A stretch of 64,000 nt of DNA from CAVUCH01 sp963739995 (GTDB lineage Bacteria > Acidobacteriota > Vicinamibacteria > Vicinamibacterales > JAENWD01). Position numbers and translations under genes: made by a program. Positions 9,378 to 19,662 of the stretch are shown one piece after another. The stretch covers positions 1 through 64,000 of the forward strand of contig CAVUCH010000026.1 of assembly GCA_963739995.1 (NCBI GenBank). Reading direction: 5' to 3'. Below the pieces are notes generated by a model that was not told where the DNA came from, did not search any database, and worked only from the letters and a program-made list of their open reading frames with translations. Numbering within the stretch: position 1 is the first letter of the stretch; each line of letters opens with the position of its first letter.

Positions 9378-10208
9378 ATGCCCGCAACGCTGTTTGTCGT
9401 TTCCACCCCCATCGGGAACCTCGAGGACATCACCCTGCGGGCGGTCCGGACGCTGCGGGAAGTGGCGCTGGTCGCCGCCGAAGACACGCGGCGCACCGGC
9501 CGCCTATTGCAGCATTTCGAGATCCGGACGCCGATGATCAGCCTGCACGAGCACAACGAACGCGCCAGGACACCTGGGCTGGTGAGCCGACTCCAGGCCG
9601 GCGAATCGATCGCGCTGGTATCAGACGCCGGTACACCGCTGCTCTCCGACCCCGGATTTCACCTCGTTCGCGAGGCGCTCAATGCCGGCATTCCCGTGCT
9701 GTCGGTTCCAGGCCCCTCATCGATCACAGCCGCACTCGCCGTTTCCGGACTTCCTGTCGAACGGTTCACCTTTTTCGGGTTCCCACCGGCGCGCAGGGGC
9801 CAGCGGGGAGCGTTCTTCGCCGGACTGACAGGACAGGCTGGCACGCTCGTGTTGTTCGAAGCGCCGCAGCGCATACGCCTGACGCTCGAAGACGTCCGGA
9901 CGCACTTGGGCGAGCGGCGGGTCGTGCTCGCCCGGGAACTGACGAAAATTCACGAAACCGTGTCGCGCGGTTGGATATCCGAGCTGCTGGCGGGGACTCT
10001 CGAGGAAAGAGGCGAGTATGTAATTCTGGTATCCGACCAACAGCCAGACATGGATGATTCTGAACAGCCCGTCACTGATGCCGAGCTTAGGCAAAAATTT
10101 GGGAGTATGACCAATACTGGTGAGTATTCAGCTCGCGATGCGGTGGCAGCGCTGGCAGAGCAGTATCGCGTACCGAAGCAACGCGTCTACAAGGTCACAA
10201 GCTCCTAG
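9378..10208 (+). CDS. rsmI: 16S rRNA (cytidine-1402-2'-O)-methyltransferase
   Basis: SAM-dependent ribose methyltransferase of the tetrapyrrole-methylase fold that modifies C1402 in the ribosomal P site. Diagnostic blocks in order are TPIGNLEDITLRAV near the N-terminus, AAEDTRRTGRLL, SDAGTPLLSDPG, and VPGPSSITAALAVSGLP at the SAM site. Its 276 residues match the family. The C-terminal part (ARDAVAALAEQYRVPKQRVYK) is the small helical domain seen in full-length RsmI. The ATG at 9378 is the only sensible start. The glmU start lies 157 bases downstream. Confidence 0.95.
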   Translation: MPATLFVVSTPIGNLEDITLRAVRTLREVALVAAEDTRRTGRLLQHFEIRTPMISLHEHNERARTPGLVSRLQAGESIALVSDAGTPLLSDPGFHLVREALNAGIPVLSVPGPSSITAALAVSGLPVERFTFFGFPPARRGQRGAFFAGLTGQAGTLVLFEAPQRIRLTLEDVRTHLGERRVVLARELTKIHETVSRGWISELLAGTLEERGEYVILVSDQQPDMDDSEQPVTDAELRQKFGSMTNTGEYSARDAVAALAEQYRVPKQRVYKVTSS

Positions 10209-10364
10209 ACCGCGGAAACAGCCTGGCATGCATAGTGGTGAACAGCTCTGGTGCGAGTGTTCGGGACCTCGTACTGGGATGAATGGCGCGATATTCAGGC
10301 AAGACTCTGGAGAATCAGCGACCAAGCGCCCTCAGGTTGCAGGCATCCCCGATCAGGCGTGCCA

Positions 10365-11850
<1,486 letters not shown>

Positions 11851-11935
11851 GGCAGGCAGCAGGCGACGGTTGGGGGTAACGGTTGACGGTTAAACGGTCG
11901 ACTGTTGACGACGGGTCCCGGGAGACGACAAGAGC

Positions 11936-13780
11936 ATGTGCGGCATCATCGGCTACATCGGCACCAGGCCTGTCCTGCCCGTGCTCATCGACGGACTGCG
12001 GCGGCTCGAATACCGCGGTTACGATTCGGCGGGCGTAGCGCTGGTGCGCGATGGCCGGATTGAGTTGCGGCGCAGCGCGGGTAAGCTGGCGCGGCTCGAG
12101 GCCGTCATCGACGCCGACCCGATCGACGGCGAGTACGGCCTCGGGCACACACGATGGGCCACGCATGGCCGGCCCACCGAAGAGAACGCGCACCCCCACC
12201 GCGATTGCACGGGCCACATCGTGGTCGTCCACAACGGCATCATCGAGAACTACCTCGATCTCAAACGCGACCTGCAGCGGGAGGGCCACCGCTTCGTCAC
12301 AGAAACCGACACGGAGATCGTGGCGCACCTCCTCGAGCGTGAGATGCGAGGCGATGGTCTCGAGTGCGCCGTCAGGCGCGCCCTCGTGCACCTGCGCGGC
12401 CTGTTCGCCATCGTGGTCATGTCCACCGACGATCCCGGCAAGATCATTGCTGTCCGGAACGGCCCGCCGGTGGTGATCGGCATGGGCGCTGGCGAGTTCT
12501 TCGTCGCATCCGACATCCCGGCTATCCTGAGCCACACGCGCGACGTCGTGTTCCTCGGCGACGAGGAGATGGCGGTGGTGACGCGGAACGGCGTGGCGTT
12601 CACCGATGGGTCCGGGCGCCAGCTCTCGAAACCCGTGCAGCGTGTGCTGTGGGACCCGATCATGGCCGAACGCGCGGGCTACAAGCACTTCATGCTGAAG
12701 GAGATCTTCGAGCAGCCGCATGCGGCGCGCGAGACGATTCTCGGCCGTGTCTCGCTCGAGCAGGGTCACGTGTTCCTCGACGAGGTGGGCCTCGATGAGG
12801 CAACGCTGCAGGCCGTGGACAAGGTCGTCGTACTGGCGTGCGGCACATCCTGGCATGCCGGCCTCGTTGGCAAGCACATGATCGAGCAGCTGGCCTGGGT
12901 TCCAACCGAGGTCGATTACGGCTCGGAGTACAGGTACCGTGACCCTATCGTCGATGACCGCACGCTGACGATTGTGATCACGCAGTCGGGCGAGACGGCC
13001 GACACGCTCGCGGCGCTGCGTGAGGCCAGGAAGAAGGGGGCACGCAGCATCGCGATCTGCAACGTGGTCGGCAGCATGGCCACCCGCGAGGCCGACGGCA
13101 CCGTCTACACGCACGCTGGCCCGGAGATCGGGGTGGCATCCACGAAGGCGTTCACCTCCCAGCTCGTGGCGTTGTACCTGCTCGCGCTGTACCTGGGCCA
13201 GGTGCGCGGGCGGCTGTCGCCCGACGCCGCGCGGCCGCACATCGAGGCGCTGCTGCACCTGCCGCATTTGCTCGACGAGGTGCTGAAGGCGAGCCCGCAG
13301 ATGGAAGAGGTCGCCGCACGGTTTCACACCTGCAAGGACTTCCTGTATCTCGGACGCGGGATCAACTATCCGATTGCGCTCGAGGGCGCGCTGAAGCTGA
13401 AGGAGATCTCGTACATCCACGCCGAGGGTTATCCCGCCGGGGAGATGAAGCACGGACCCATCGCGCTCATCGACGAGCAGATGCCGGTCGTCGCCATCGC
13501 CCCACACGACGCGGTGTTCGAGAAGATGTTGGGCAACGTGCAGGAGGCAAAGGCGCGCGGCGGATCCGTCATCGCGCTGACCACCCCAGGGGACGACAAG
13601 CTGCCCCAGCTGCTCGATCTGTCGCAGGACGTAATCGTGACGCTGCCCGACGTGCCCGCGCTCCTGATGCCGATCGTGTCGGTCGTGCCGCTGCAGCTGC
13701 TCGCGTATTACATAGCCGTGCGGCGCGGGTGCGATGTCGATCAGCCGAGAAACCTCGCCAAGAGCGTCACGGTAGAATAG
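11936..13780 (+). CDS. glmS: Glutamine-fructose-6-phosphate aminotransferase (isomerizing)
   Basis: Makes glucosamine-6-phosphate from fructose-6-phosphate and glutamine, the entry step to UDP-GlcNAc. The protein starts M-CGIIGYIG, with the catalytic Cys1 of the Ntn glutaminase exposed after Met removal. The glutaminase domain (about 1-240) has TRWATHGRP and NGIIENY. Two SIS sugar-isomerase domains follow, with CGTSWHAGL and SQSGETADTLAAL, and the C-terminus (PRNLAKSVTVE) is the standard ending. Length 614. The start ATG at 11936 is unambiguous. I see no glmS ribozyme in the short, repeat-filled leader. Confidence 0.97.
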   Translation: MCGIIGYIGTRPVLPVLIDGLRRLEYRGYDSAGVALVRDGRIELRRSAGKLARLEAVIDADPIDGEYGLGHTRWATHGRPTEENAHPHRDCTGHIVVVHNGIIENYLDLKRDLQREGHRFVTETDTEIVAHLLEREMRGDGLECAVRRALVHLRGLFAIVVMSTDDPGKIIAVRNGPPVVIGMGAGEFFVASDIPAILSHTRDVVFLGDEEMAVVTRNGVAFTDGSGRQLSKPVQRVLWDPIMAERAGYKHFMLKEIFEQPHAARETILGRVSLEQGHVFLDEVGLDEATLQAVDKVVVLACGTSWHAGLVGKHMIEQLAWVPTEVDYGSEYRYRDPIVDDRTLTIVITQSGETADTLAALREARKKGARSIAICNVVGSMATREADGTVYTHAGPEIGVASTKAFTSQLVALYLLALYLGQVRGRLSPDAARPHIEALLHLPHLLDEVLKASPQMEEVAARFHTCKDFLYLGRGINYPIALEGALKLKEISYIHAEGYPAGEMKHGPIALIDEQMPVVAIAPHDAVFEKMLGNVQEAKARGGSVIALTTPGDDKLPQLLDLSQDVIVTLPDVPALLMPIVSVVPLQLLAYYIAVRRGCDVDQPRNLAKSVTVE

Positions 13781-13795
13781 TCCGCGTACGCCGCG

Positions 13796-13830
13796 CCCGC
13801 ACACTTCGCCTGCGCTGGCGAGTGTGCGGG
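13796..13830 (+). terminator. Strong hairpin after glmS
   Basis: CCGCACACT-T-CGCC pairs with GGCG-AGTGTGCGG around a six-base loop, a 13-bp stem with one bulge, 16 bases after the glmS stop. No T-run follows, so it could be a weak terminator or an mRNA-stabilising end. Confidence 0.45.
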
Positions 13831-13910
13831 TGTGGCTCTGAACGTCTGCCGGGCCGGCCCCATCCGTCCTCCTCCCGCGCCCGCGGTCATCTCTGGGTTC
13901 CCGCACGACA

Positions 13911-16184
13911 ATGGATCTGCTCTCGTCTCTCAATCCCGAACAGCGCGATGCCGTGGTGCACACCGAGGGCCCCGTGCTGATCCTCGCCGGCGCCGGATCG
14001 GGGAAGACCCGCGTCATCGCGCACCGCATCGCGTACCTGGTGCAGCACGGCCTGGCGCGTCCGCACGAGGTGCTCGCCGTCACCTTCACCAACAAGGCGG
14101 CGGAGGAGATGCGGCAGCGCGTCGCGTTGCTGGCGGGCGGCGACACGTCGGGCATGTGGATCTCGACGTTCCACTCCCTCTGCGCGCGGCTGCTCCGGCG
14201 CGAAGCGCCGGCCATCGGCCTCTCGCGCGACTTCGTCATCTACGACTCGTCGGACCAGCTGTCCGTCGTCAAGCAGGCACTCCGGGACCTGAAGATCGAC
14301 GACTCGTTCGTGCAGCCTCGGGCCGCGCTCGCTCGCATCAGCCAGGCGAAGAACACCATGGCCGGACCCGAGAGCTTCGTCAGCTGGAACCCCCGAGACG
14401 AGCAGATCGGGCGCGTCTACGCCTACTACATCTCCGCGCTCGAGAACTGCAACGCACTCGACTTCGACGACCTGCTGCTGAAAACGGTGCGCCTCTTCGA
14501 GACTTCGGCGCACACGCGGGACCGGTACAGCGAGCAGTTCCGGTTCGTGATGGTGGACGAGTACCAGGACACGAACCGGCCGCAGTACCTGCTGGTGCGC
14601 CGGCTGGCAGAGCGCCATCGCAATCTCTGCGTCGTCGGCGACCCGGACCAGTCGATCTACAAGTGGCGCGGCGCGGACCTGAAGAACATCCTGGATTTCG
14701 AGCGCGACTTCCCCGACACCTACATCGTGCGGCTGGAGCGGAACTACCGCTCCACCCAAATGATTCTCGATGCGGCGTCAGCCGTGATCAGCCAGAACCG
14801 CAACCGCAAGGACAAGCGGCTCTGGACCGATCGGAAGGGGGGCGCGAAGATTCTCTATTTCCGCGGTGGCGACGAGCTCGAAGAGGCCGACTTCATCATG
14901 AGGTCCACGCGCCGCGCGCTGTCGGAAGATCCGGAGCACCTCGTCGCCGTCCTGTACCGCACGAATGCGCAGTCGCGCGCGATCGAAGATGCGCTGATGC
15001 GGGCGGGCATGGCGTACCGCGTCGTCGGCGGCGTGCGATTCTACGAGCGGCGCGAGGTCAAGGATTCGCTGGCCTACCTGAAGGTCATCATCAATCCGCA
15101 CGACGATGTCAGCCTACGACGCATCATCAACGTACCGGCGCGGGGGATCGGCAAGGGGGTCCTCGACGGCCTCGACTCGCTGCCGCCCCCTGCGGAGCCG
15201 CCGCCGCTGTTTTCAGCCGGCCTGGCCCCGTCCACCTCGGTACACTCGATGTGGACACGGCTGCTGCGGGCGATTGATGAGCGGCTGCTGCCGTCCCGCG
15301 CGATCGCCTCGCTCGCCGCCTTCCGCGACCTGATCGTGGCGCTCACCGACGTGGCACGGCGCGATCCCGTTTCGATCGCGCTCGGAAAGACGCTCGATCA
15401 GAGCGGCTACCTGGCCGACCTGCGCGAGGAGCGCAGCGAGGAAGCCGAGGGTCGGATCGAGAACCTGATGGAGCTCGTGTCGGCCGCGCGGGAATACGAG
15501 AACCGCGACCCTGAGGCGTCGATCGGCGGCTTCGTCGATCAGCTGTCACTCCTGTCGGACATCGACGAGGCGCAGGGCTCCGTCGACGCGCGGATCTGGC
15601 TGATGACGATGCACAGCGCAAAGGGGCTGGAGTTCCCGGTGGTGTTCATCGCGGGCCTGGAGGAAGGCCTCTTCCCGCACTCGCGGTCGCGCGAGGACGA
15701 GGCGGAGCTGGAGGAGGAACGGCGTCTGTGCTACGTCGGGATGACTCGCGCGCGTACGCGCCTGGTGCTCACGAGCGCCGCGCGCCGGCGCGTGTTCGGC
15801 GACTACCAGCCGACCGAGCCATCACGCTTCCTCGAGGAGATTCCGCAGGAGCTGATCGAGCAGGCCCCCGGGACAGCCACCGGCTACCAGGGCTCACTCC
15901 ACCAGCACTACGAGTTCCGGACCGACCCATATGGACGCGGGAGTCGAACCGCAGGCCGGCGCAGGCCGCGCGAGGATGCAGCGCCCCCTCCGTTCCGCTA
16001 CGAGGAGGAAGACCAGTCCTCGTCGCCGGCGCTCAGGCCCGGCGCGCGCGTGCGACACGCGCAGTTCGGCCTCGGCACGGTGGTCAGTGTCGAGCGCCTC
16101 GACGACGACGCGCGGCTCGTCGTCCGCTTTTCGATCGGTCAGAAGACTCTCCGCGCCAAGTTCGCAAAGCTGGAGATGGCCTGA
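13911..16184 (+). CDS. UvrD/PcrA-type superfamily 1 DNA helicase
   Basis: ATP-driven 3'-5' DNA helicase for nucleotide excision repair and clearing of protein from DNA. SF1A motifs appear in order: Q-motif LNPEQRDAV, Walker A AGAGSGKT near residue 27, motif Ia TFTNKAAEEM, Walker B VDEYQDTN, motif III GDPDQSIYKWRGAD, motif IV RNYRST, motif V TMHSAKGLEFPVVF and motif VI YVGMTRARTRL. The C-terminal 60 residues (GARVRHAQFGLGTVVS) form the Tudor-like domain that in PcrA/UvrD contacts RNA polymerase. Length 757. The ATG at 13911 places LNPEQ at residue 7. PcrA and UvrD cannot be separated from sequence alone. Confidence 0.94.
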   Translation: MDLLSSLNPEQRDAVVHTEGPVLILAGAGSGKTRVIAHRIAYLVQHGLARPHEVLAVTFTNKAAEEMRQRVALLAGGDTSGMWISTFHSLCARLLRREAPAIGLSRDFVIYDSSDQLSVVKQALRDLKIDDSFVQPRAALARISQAKNTMAGPESFVSWNPRDEQIGRVYAYYISALENCNALDFDDLLLKTVRLFETSAHTRDRYSEQFRFVMVDEYQDTNRPQYLLVRRLAERHRNLCVVGDPDQSIYKWRGADLKNILDFERDFPDTYIVRLERNYRSTQMILDAASAVISQNRNRKDKRLWTDRKGGAKILYFRGGDELEEADFIMRSTRRALSEDPEHLVAVLYRTNAQSRAIEDALMRAGMAYRVVGGVRFYERREVKDSLAYLKVIINPHDDVSLRRIINVPARGIGKGVLDGLDSLPPPAEPPPLFSAGLAPSTSVHSMWTRLLRAIDERLLPSRAIASLAAFRDLIVALTDVARRDPVSIALGKTLDQSGYLADLREERSEEAEGRIENLMELVSAAREYENRDPEASIGGFVDQLSLLSDIDEAQGSVDARIWLMTMHSAKGLEFPVVFIAGLEEGLFPHSRSREDEAELEEERRLCYVGMTRARTRLVLTSAARRRVFGDYQPTEPSRFLEEIPQELIEQAPGTATGYQGSLHQHYEFRTDPYGRGSRTAGRRRPREDAAPPPFRYEEEDQSSSPALRPGARVRHAQFGLGTVVSVERLDDDARLVVRFSIGQKTLRAKFAKLEMA

Positions 16185-16199
16185 CCGGGGTCGGATCAG

Positions 16200-16937
16200 C
16201 TAGGACGTCTTCGGAGCCTGCGCCTCTCTCACCTTCGTGATGATCCAGCGACCGGTGAGCGTCTCCCCCTTTGGGTCCTTCATGATGGTCCGCGAGGCGG
16301 TGACCACGAGGTTCTTGCGCACCGTCTGTCCATCCGGCAGCTTGACGGCGGCATCGAGGGTGATGTCCTTCTCGATGATATCGCCCACATAGTCAGCCAC
16401 GTCTGGCGTGGGTCCATTCGGCTTGGAGAGACTCAGCTCGGCGAGGCTCTTCACGCGGCCCAGGCTGACGCGCGCATCCGATACCGCCTTCAGGTGCTTC
16501 AGCTCGTCCTCCCGCCACTTCGACCACGTCGCCTGGACGGTAGCGTCCCTCTTGGGCACCGGGGCGTTGCTGGACTCCAGCTTCTCGATGCGTTTGATGG
16601 CATCGAGGTTGGCTCGCTGGAAATCGTACTTCTCCCGCGCGAACGCTTTTTGGGAAGCGCTCGCTTCGTCAAACTTGTTGTCGTACTGCTTCAGGGGGAG
16701 CGGTGACACGTGCTCGGCGGCCACGTTCAGCACGGTGAATTCAGTCACTTGTCCATCGCGGTTCGGATCGAAGCTGGCGGTGGCGAACGACCCGAGAGCC
16801 GCGTGATCGCGGAGCCGGGATGCGCGGAAGAAGTCCCTGACGATCTTCTCATCGGGGCTGACGCTGCACGCCAAAGCCGCCGCCAGCGTCGTGACGGACA
16901 GAAGCAGTGCAAGAGACGTTCGGACATGCCGGCCCAT
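16200..16937 (-). CDS. Putative lipoprotein, function unknown
   Basis: The N-terminus is a lipoprotein signal: charged MGRHVRTS, a hydrophobic stretch, then LAAALAC, where Cys24 would be lipidated after signal peptidase II cleavage. The mature part begins SVSPDEKIVRDFFRASRLRDH, a helical opening seen in NTF2-like or DUF-type periplasmic proteins, followed by mixed alpha/beta sequence with a long Lys/Asp/Glu-rich helix (residues 95-150). No catalytic motif is visible and I do not recognise the family. It is tail-to-tail with the helicase gene and only 31 bases downstream of gyrA on the same strand, so it may be read from the gyr transcript. Confidence 0.75.
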   Translation of the reverse strand: MGRHVRTSLALLLSVTTLAAALACSVSPDEKIVRDFFRASRLRDHAALGSFATASFDPNRDGQVTEFTVLNVAAEHVSPLPLKQYDNKFDEASASQKAFAREKYDFQRANLDAIKRIEKLESSNAPVPKRDATVQATWSKWREDELKHLKAVSDARVSLGRVKSLAELSLSKPNGPTPDVADYVGDIIEKDITLDAAVKLPDGQTVRKNLVVTASRTIMKDPKGETLTGRWIITKVREAQAPKTS

Positions 16938-16967
16938 ATCAGCCCTCCTTGGGCAGTACGCCCTGGT

Positions 16968-19571
16968 CTACTCGTTGTCGATCGGGTCGGTGCTCGCCGG
17001 ACTGGATCCGCCGGCCGCCGGATCGGGACCATCCGGACTGGCAGACAGGTCCTCCACTCCGCCCTCTGTTTCCTGCTCCTCGAGCCGGGCCACCGACACG
17101 GCGCGGTCACCCTCGTCCATGTCGATGAGACGGACGCCCTGTGTGTTGCGGCCGATGATGGAGACGTTGCGCGCCGGCGTCCGCAGGACCATGCCCTGCT
17201 GCGTGATGAACATCACCTCGTCGGTCTCCGTCACGCAGGCCACGCCGACCACACGGCCGTTCCGGCCGGTCGTCTGGATGTTGATGATGCCCAGTCCGCC
17301 CCGCCCGGTCACACGATACTCGTCGATCGCCGTCCGCTTCCCGTAGCCGTTCTCCGTCAGCGTCAGCACGGCTGCGTCGTCACGCAGCACCTCCATCGCG
17401 ACCACGACGTCGTCGTCGCGGAGCTCAATCCCGCGCACGCCGTAGGTGCCACGGCCCGTCGTGCGCACGTCCGCTTCCTCGAACCGGATCGCCATACCGT
17501 TGCGGGTCGCGATCAGGACGTGCCCGGAGCCGTCGCTGATGGACGCCGCGATGACGGCGTCGTCCTCCTCGATGCCCATCGCGATGATGCCACCGGCCCG
17601 CGGATTGCTGAAGGCCGGCAGCGCCGTCTTCTTGATCACCCCGCGGCGGGTGCCCATCACGACGAACTTGCCTGCTTCCCAGTCGCGGACCGTCAGGACG
17701 GCCGCGATGCGCTCGTGGGGCTGCATGGACACGAGGTTCGCGATCGCCTTGCCTTTGCCGGCCGCCATCACCTCCGGGATCTCATGGACCTTCAGCCAGT
17801 ATGCCCGGCCGCGATCCGAGAAAATCATCAGGTAATCGTGGGTGGAGGCGACGAAGAGGTGCGCGACAAAGTCCTCTTCCTTGGTCTTCATGCCGATGCG
17901 GCCGCGTCCGCCCCGCCGCTGGCTGCGGTACGTCGTGATCGCCGTCCGCTTGATGTACCCGGTGTCACTCACCGTGATGGCGACGTCCTCCTCGGCGATG
18001 AGGTCTTCGATCCGCAACTCGCCTTCGGCTTCGAGGATCTCGGTGCGGCGATCGTCCGAGTACTTCGTCTGGACCGCGAGCAGATCCTCGATGATGAGCT
18101 GCATCAGCCGCTCGTCGCTGGCGAGAATGCCTCGCAGATGCTCAATCGTCTTCAGCAGCTCGGCGAGCTCGTCGAGAATCTTCTGCCGTTCGAGCCCGGT
18201 CAGGCGCTGCAGCTGCATCTCGAGAATGGCCTGCGCCTGCAGCTGCGAGAGCCCGAACTCGCGCATCAGTCCGTCACGGGCCTCGGGCGTGCTCTTCGAG
18301 CCGCGGATCAACGAGATGACGGCATCGAGGTGATCGAGCGCGATCCGCAGCCCCTCGAGTATGTGCGCACGCGCCTCCGCTTTGCGCAGCTCGAACTCGA
18401 TGCGGCGGCGAACGACCTCGCGGCGGAACTCGATGAACTGCTCGATGAACTCGAGCAGGTTCAGCACGCGCGGCCGTCCGCCGACGATCGCGAGCATGAT
18501 GATGCCGAAGCTCGTCTGAAGGGCGGTGTGCTTGTACAGATTGTTCAGCACCACCTCCGGCATCTCGCCCCGCCTCACCTCGATGACGATGCGCATGCCG
18601 TCGCGGTCCGACTCGTCGCGCAGGTCGGAGATGCCCTCGATCACCTTGTCGCGTACCAGGTCTGCAATCTTCTCGATCAGACGCGCCTTGTTGACCTGAT
18701 AAGGGATCTCCGAGACCACGATCGAGGTCTTGTCACCCTTCTTGGACTGCTCGAACTCGTGCCGCGCACGCAGCAGCACGGAACCCCGGCCCGTGCGAAA
18801 CGCGTCCACGATGCCCTGCCGCCCGACGATATAGCCGCCGGTGGGGAAATCGGGCCCGGTCACGATCCGCAGCAGTTGCCGAAGGCGCTCCTCGCGTGTG
18901 GTCGTCCGATCCCCTTCGTCGCTGACGTTGGAGGCCGGGAGCCCCAGCGCGATGCGGCGGCTCACCTTCTGCTGCTCGCCGATGACGTAGATGATTCCGT
19001 CGATCACCTCGCGCAGGTTGTGCGGCGGGACGTTCGTCGCCATGCCGACGGCAATGCCAGACGACCCGTTGACGAGGAGATTCGGAATCGGCGCGGGCAG
19101 CACCGTCGGCTCCTCGGTGGTTTCGTCGTAGTTGGGAACGAAGTCGACGGTCTCCTTGTCGAGATCGCCCATCAGCTCTTCGGCAAACGCCTGCAGCCGC
19201 GCCTCGGTGTAGCGCATTGCCGCGGGCGGATCCCCGTCGACCGAGCCGAAGTTCCCCTGGCCGTCCACCAGGGGATACCGCATGTTGAAGTCCTGCGAGA
19301 GCCGAACGAGCGTGTCGTAGATCGAGGCGTCGCCGTGCGGGTGAAAGTTGCCCATCACCTCGCCGACGATCTTGGCGCACTTGCGATACCCGCGGTTCGA
19401 CGCCAGTCCCATCAGCCGCATCCCGTAGAGCACGCGGCGGTGGGCTGGCTTCAGCCCGTCGCGTACGTCGGGCAGCGCTCGGCCAATGATCACGCTCATC
19501 GCGTAATCCATGTACGAGCGCTTCATCTCGTCTTCGATGTTGACGGGGAGCTTGGAGGAGGCGAAATCCAT
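16968..19571 (-). CDS. gyrA: DNA gyrase subunit A
   Basis: The DNA breakage-reunion subunit of gyrase (A2B2), which introduces negative supercoils. At 867 residues it has the winged-helix/tower core and the six-bladed C-terminal beta-pinwheel. The catalytic tyrosine lies in AAMRYTEARL. The GyrA box that marks true gyrase is QRRGGRG (in YRSQRRGGRGRIGM), so this is not ParC. In the quinolone pocket the sequence is HPHGDASIYDT, with Ala where E. coli has Ser83. The ATG at 19571 starts within a family-typical N-terminus (VNIEDEMKRSYMDYAMSVI). It sits 91 bases downstream of gyrB in the same direction, with a hairpin between them. Confidence 0.97.
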   Translation of the reverse strand: MDFASSKLPVNIEDEMKRSYMDYAMSVIIGRALPDVRDGLKPAHRRVLYGMRLMGLASNRGYRKCAKIVGEVMGNFHPHGDASIYDTLVRLSQDFNMRYPLVDGQGNFGSVDGDPPAAMRYTEARLQAFAEELMGDLDKETVDFVPNYDETTEEPTVLPAPIPNLLVNGSSGIAVGMATNVPPHNLREVIDGIIYVIGEQQKVSRRIALGLPASNVSDEGDRTTTREERLRQLLRIVTGPDFPTGGYIVGRQGIVDAFRTGRGSVLLRARHEFEQSKKGDKTSIVVSEIPYQVNKARLIEKIADLVRDKVIEGISDLRDESDRDGMRIVIEVRRGEMPEVVLNNLYKHTALQTSFGIIMLAIVGGRPRVLNLLEFIEQFIEFRREVVRRRIEFELRKAEARAHILEGLRIALDHLDAVISLIRGSKSTPEARDGLMREFGLSQLQAQAILEMQLQRLTGLERQKILDELAELLKTIEHLRGILASDERLMQLIIEDLLAVQTKYSDDRRTEILEAEGELRIEDLIAEEDVAITVSDTGYIKRTAITTYRSQRRGGRGRIGMKTKEEDFVAHLFVASTHDYLMIFSDRGRAYWLKVHEIPEVMAAGKGKAIANLVSMQPHERIAAVLTVRDWEAGKFVVMGTRRGVIKKTALPAFSNPRAGGIIAMGIEEDDAVIAASISDGSGHVLIATRNGMAIRFEEADVRTTGRGTYGVRGIELRDDDVVVAMEVLRDDAAVLTLTENGYGKRTAIDEYRVTGRGGLGIINIQTTGRNGRVVGVACVTETDEVMFITQQGMVLRTPARNVSIIGRNTQGVRLIDMDEGDRAVSVARLEEQETEGGVEDLSASPDGPDPAAGGSSPASTDPIDNE

Positions 19572-19626
19572 GGTGATAGACGGGAAGATGGCTACAGGCT
19601 ACTGGCTGCGGGCTACAGGCCTGATC

Positions 19627-19659
19627 GGACTGCAGGCTGCAGCCTGCGGCCTGCAGTCC
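19627..19659 (-). terminator. Perfect hairpin between gyrB and gyrA
   Basis: GGACTGCAGGC (19627-19637) and GCCTGCAGTCC (19649-19659) form a perfect 11-bp stem around an 11-base loop, directly after the gyrB stop. No T-run follows on the minus strand, so partial termination or 3'-end protection are both possible. Next to it, 19590-19620 holds imperfect repeats of GGCTACAGGCTAC. Confidence 0.5.
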
Positions 19660-19662
19660 TGA

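Noticed and set aside
7973..10057. A 694-codon plus-strand frame over the DUF885 gene and rsmI
   Set aside because: Lies antisense to the DUF885 gene and out of frame with rsmI; both real genes have strong motifs.
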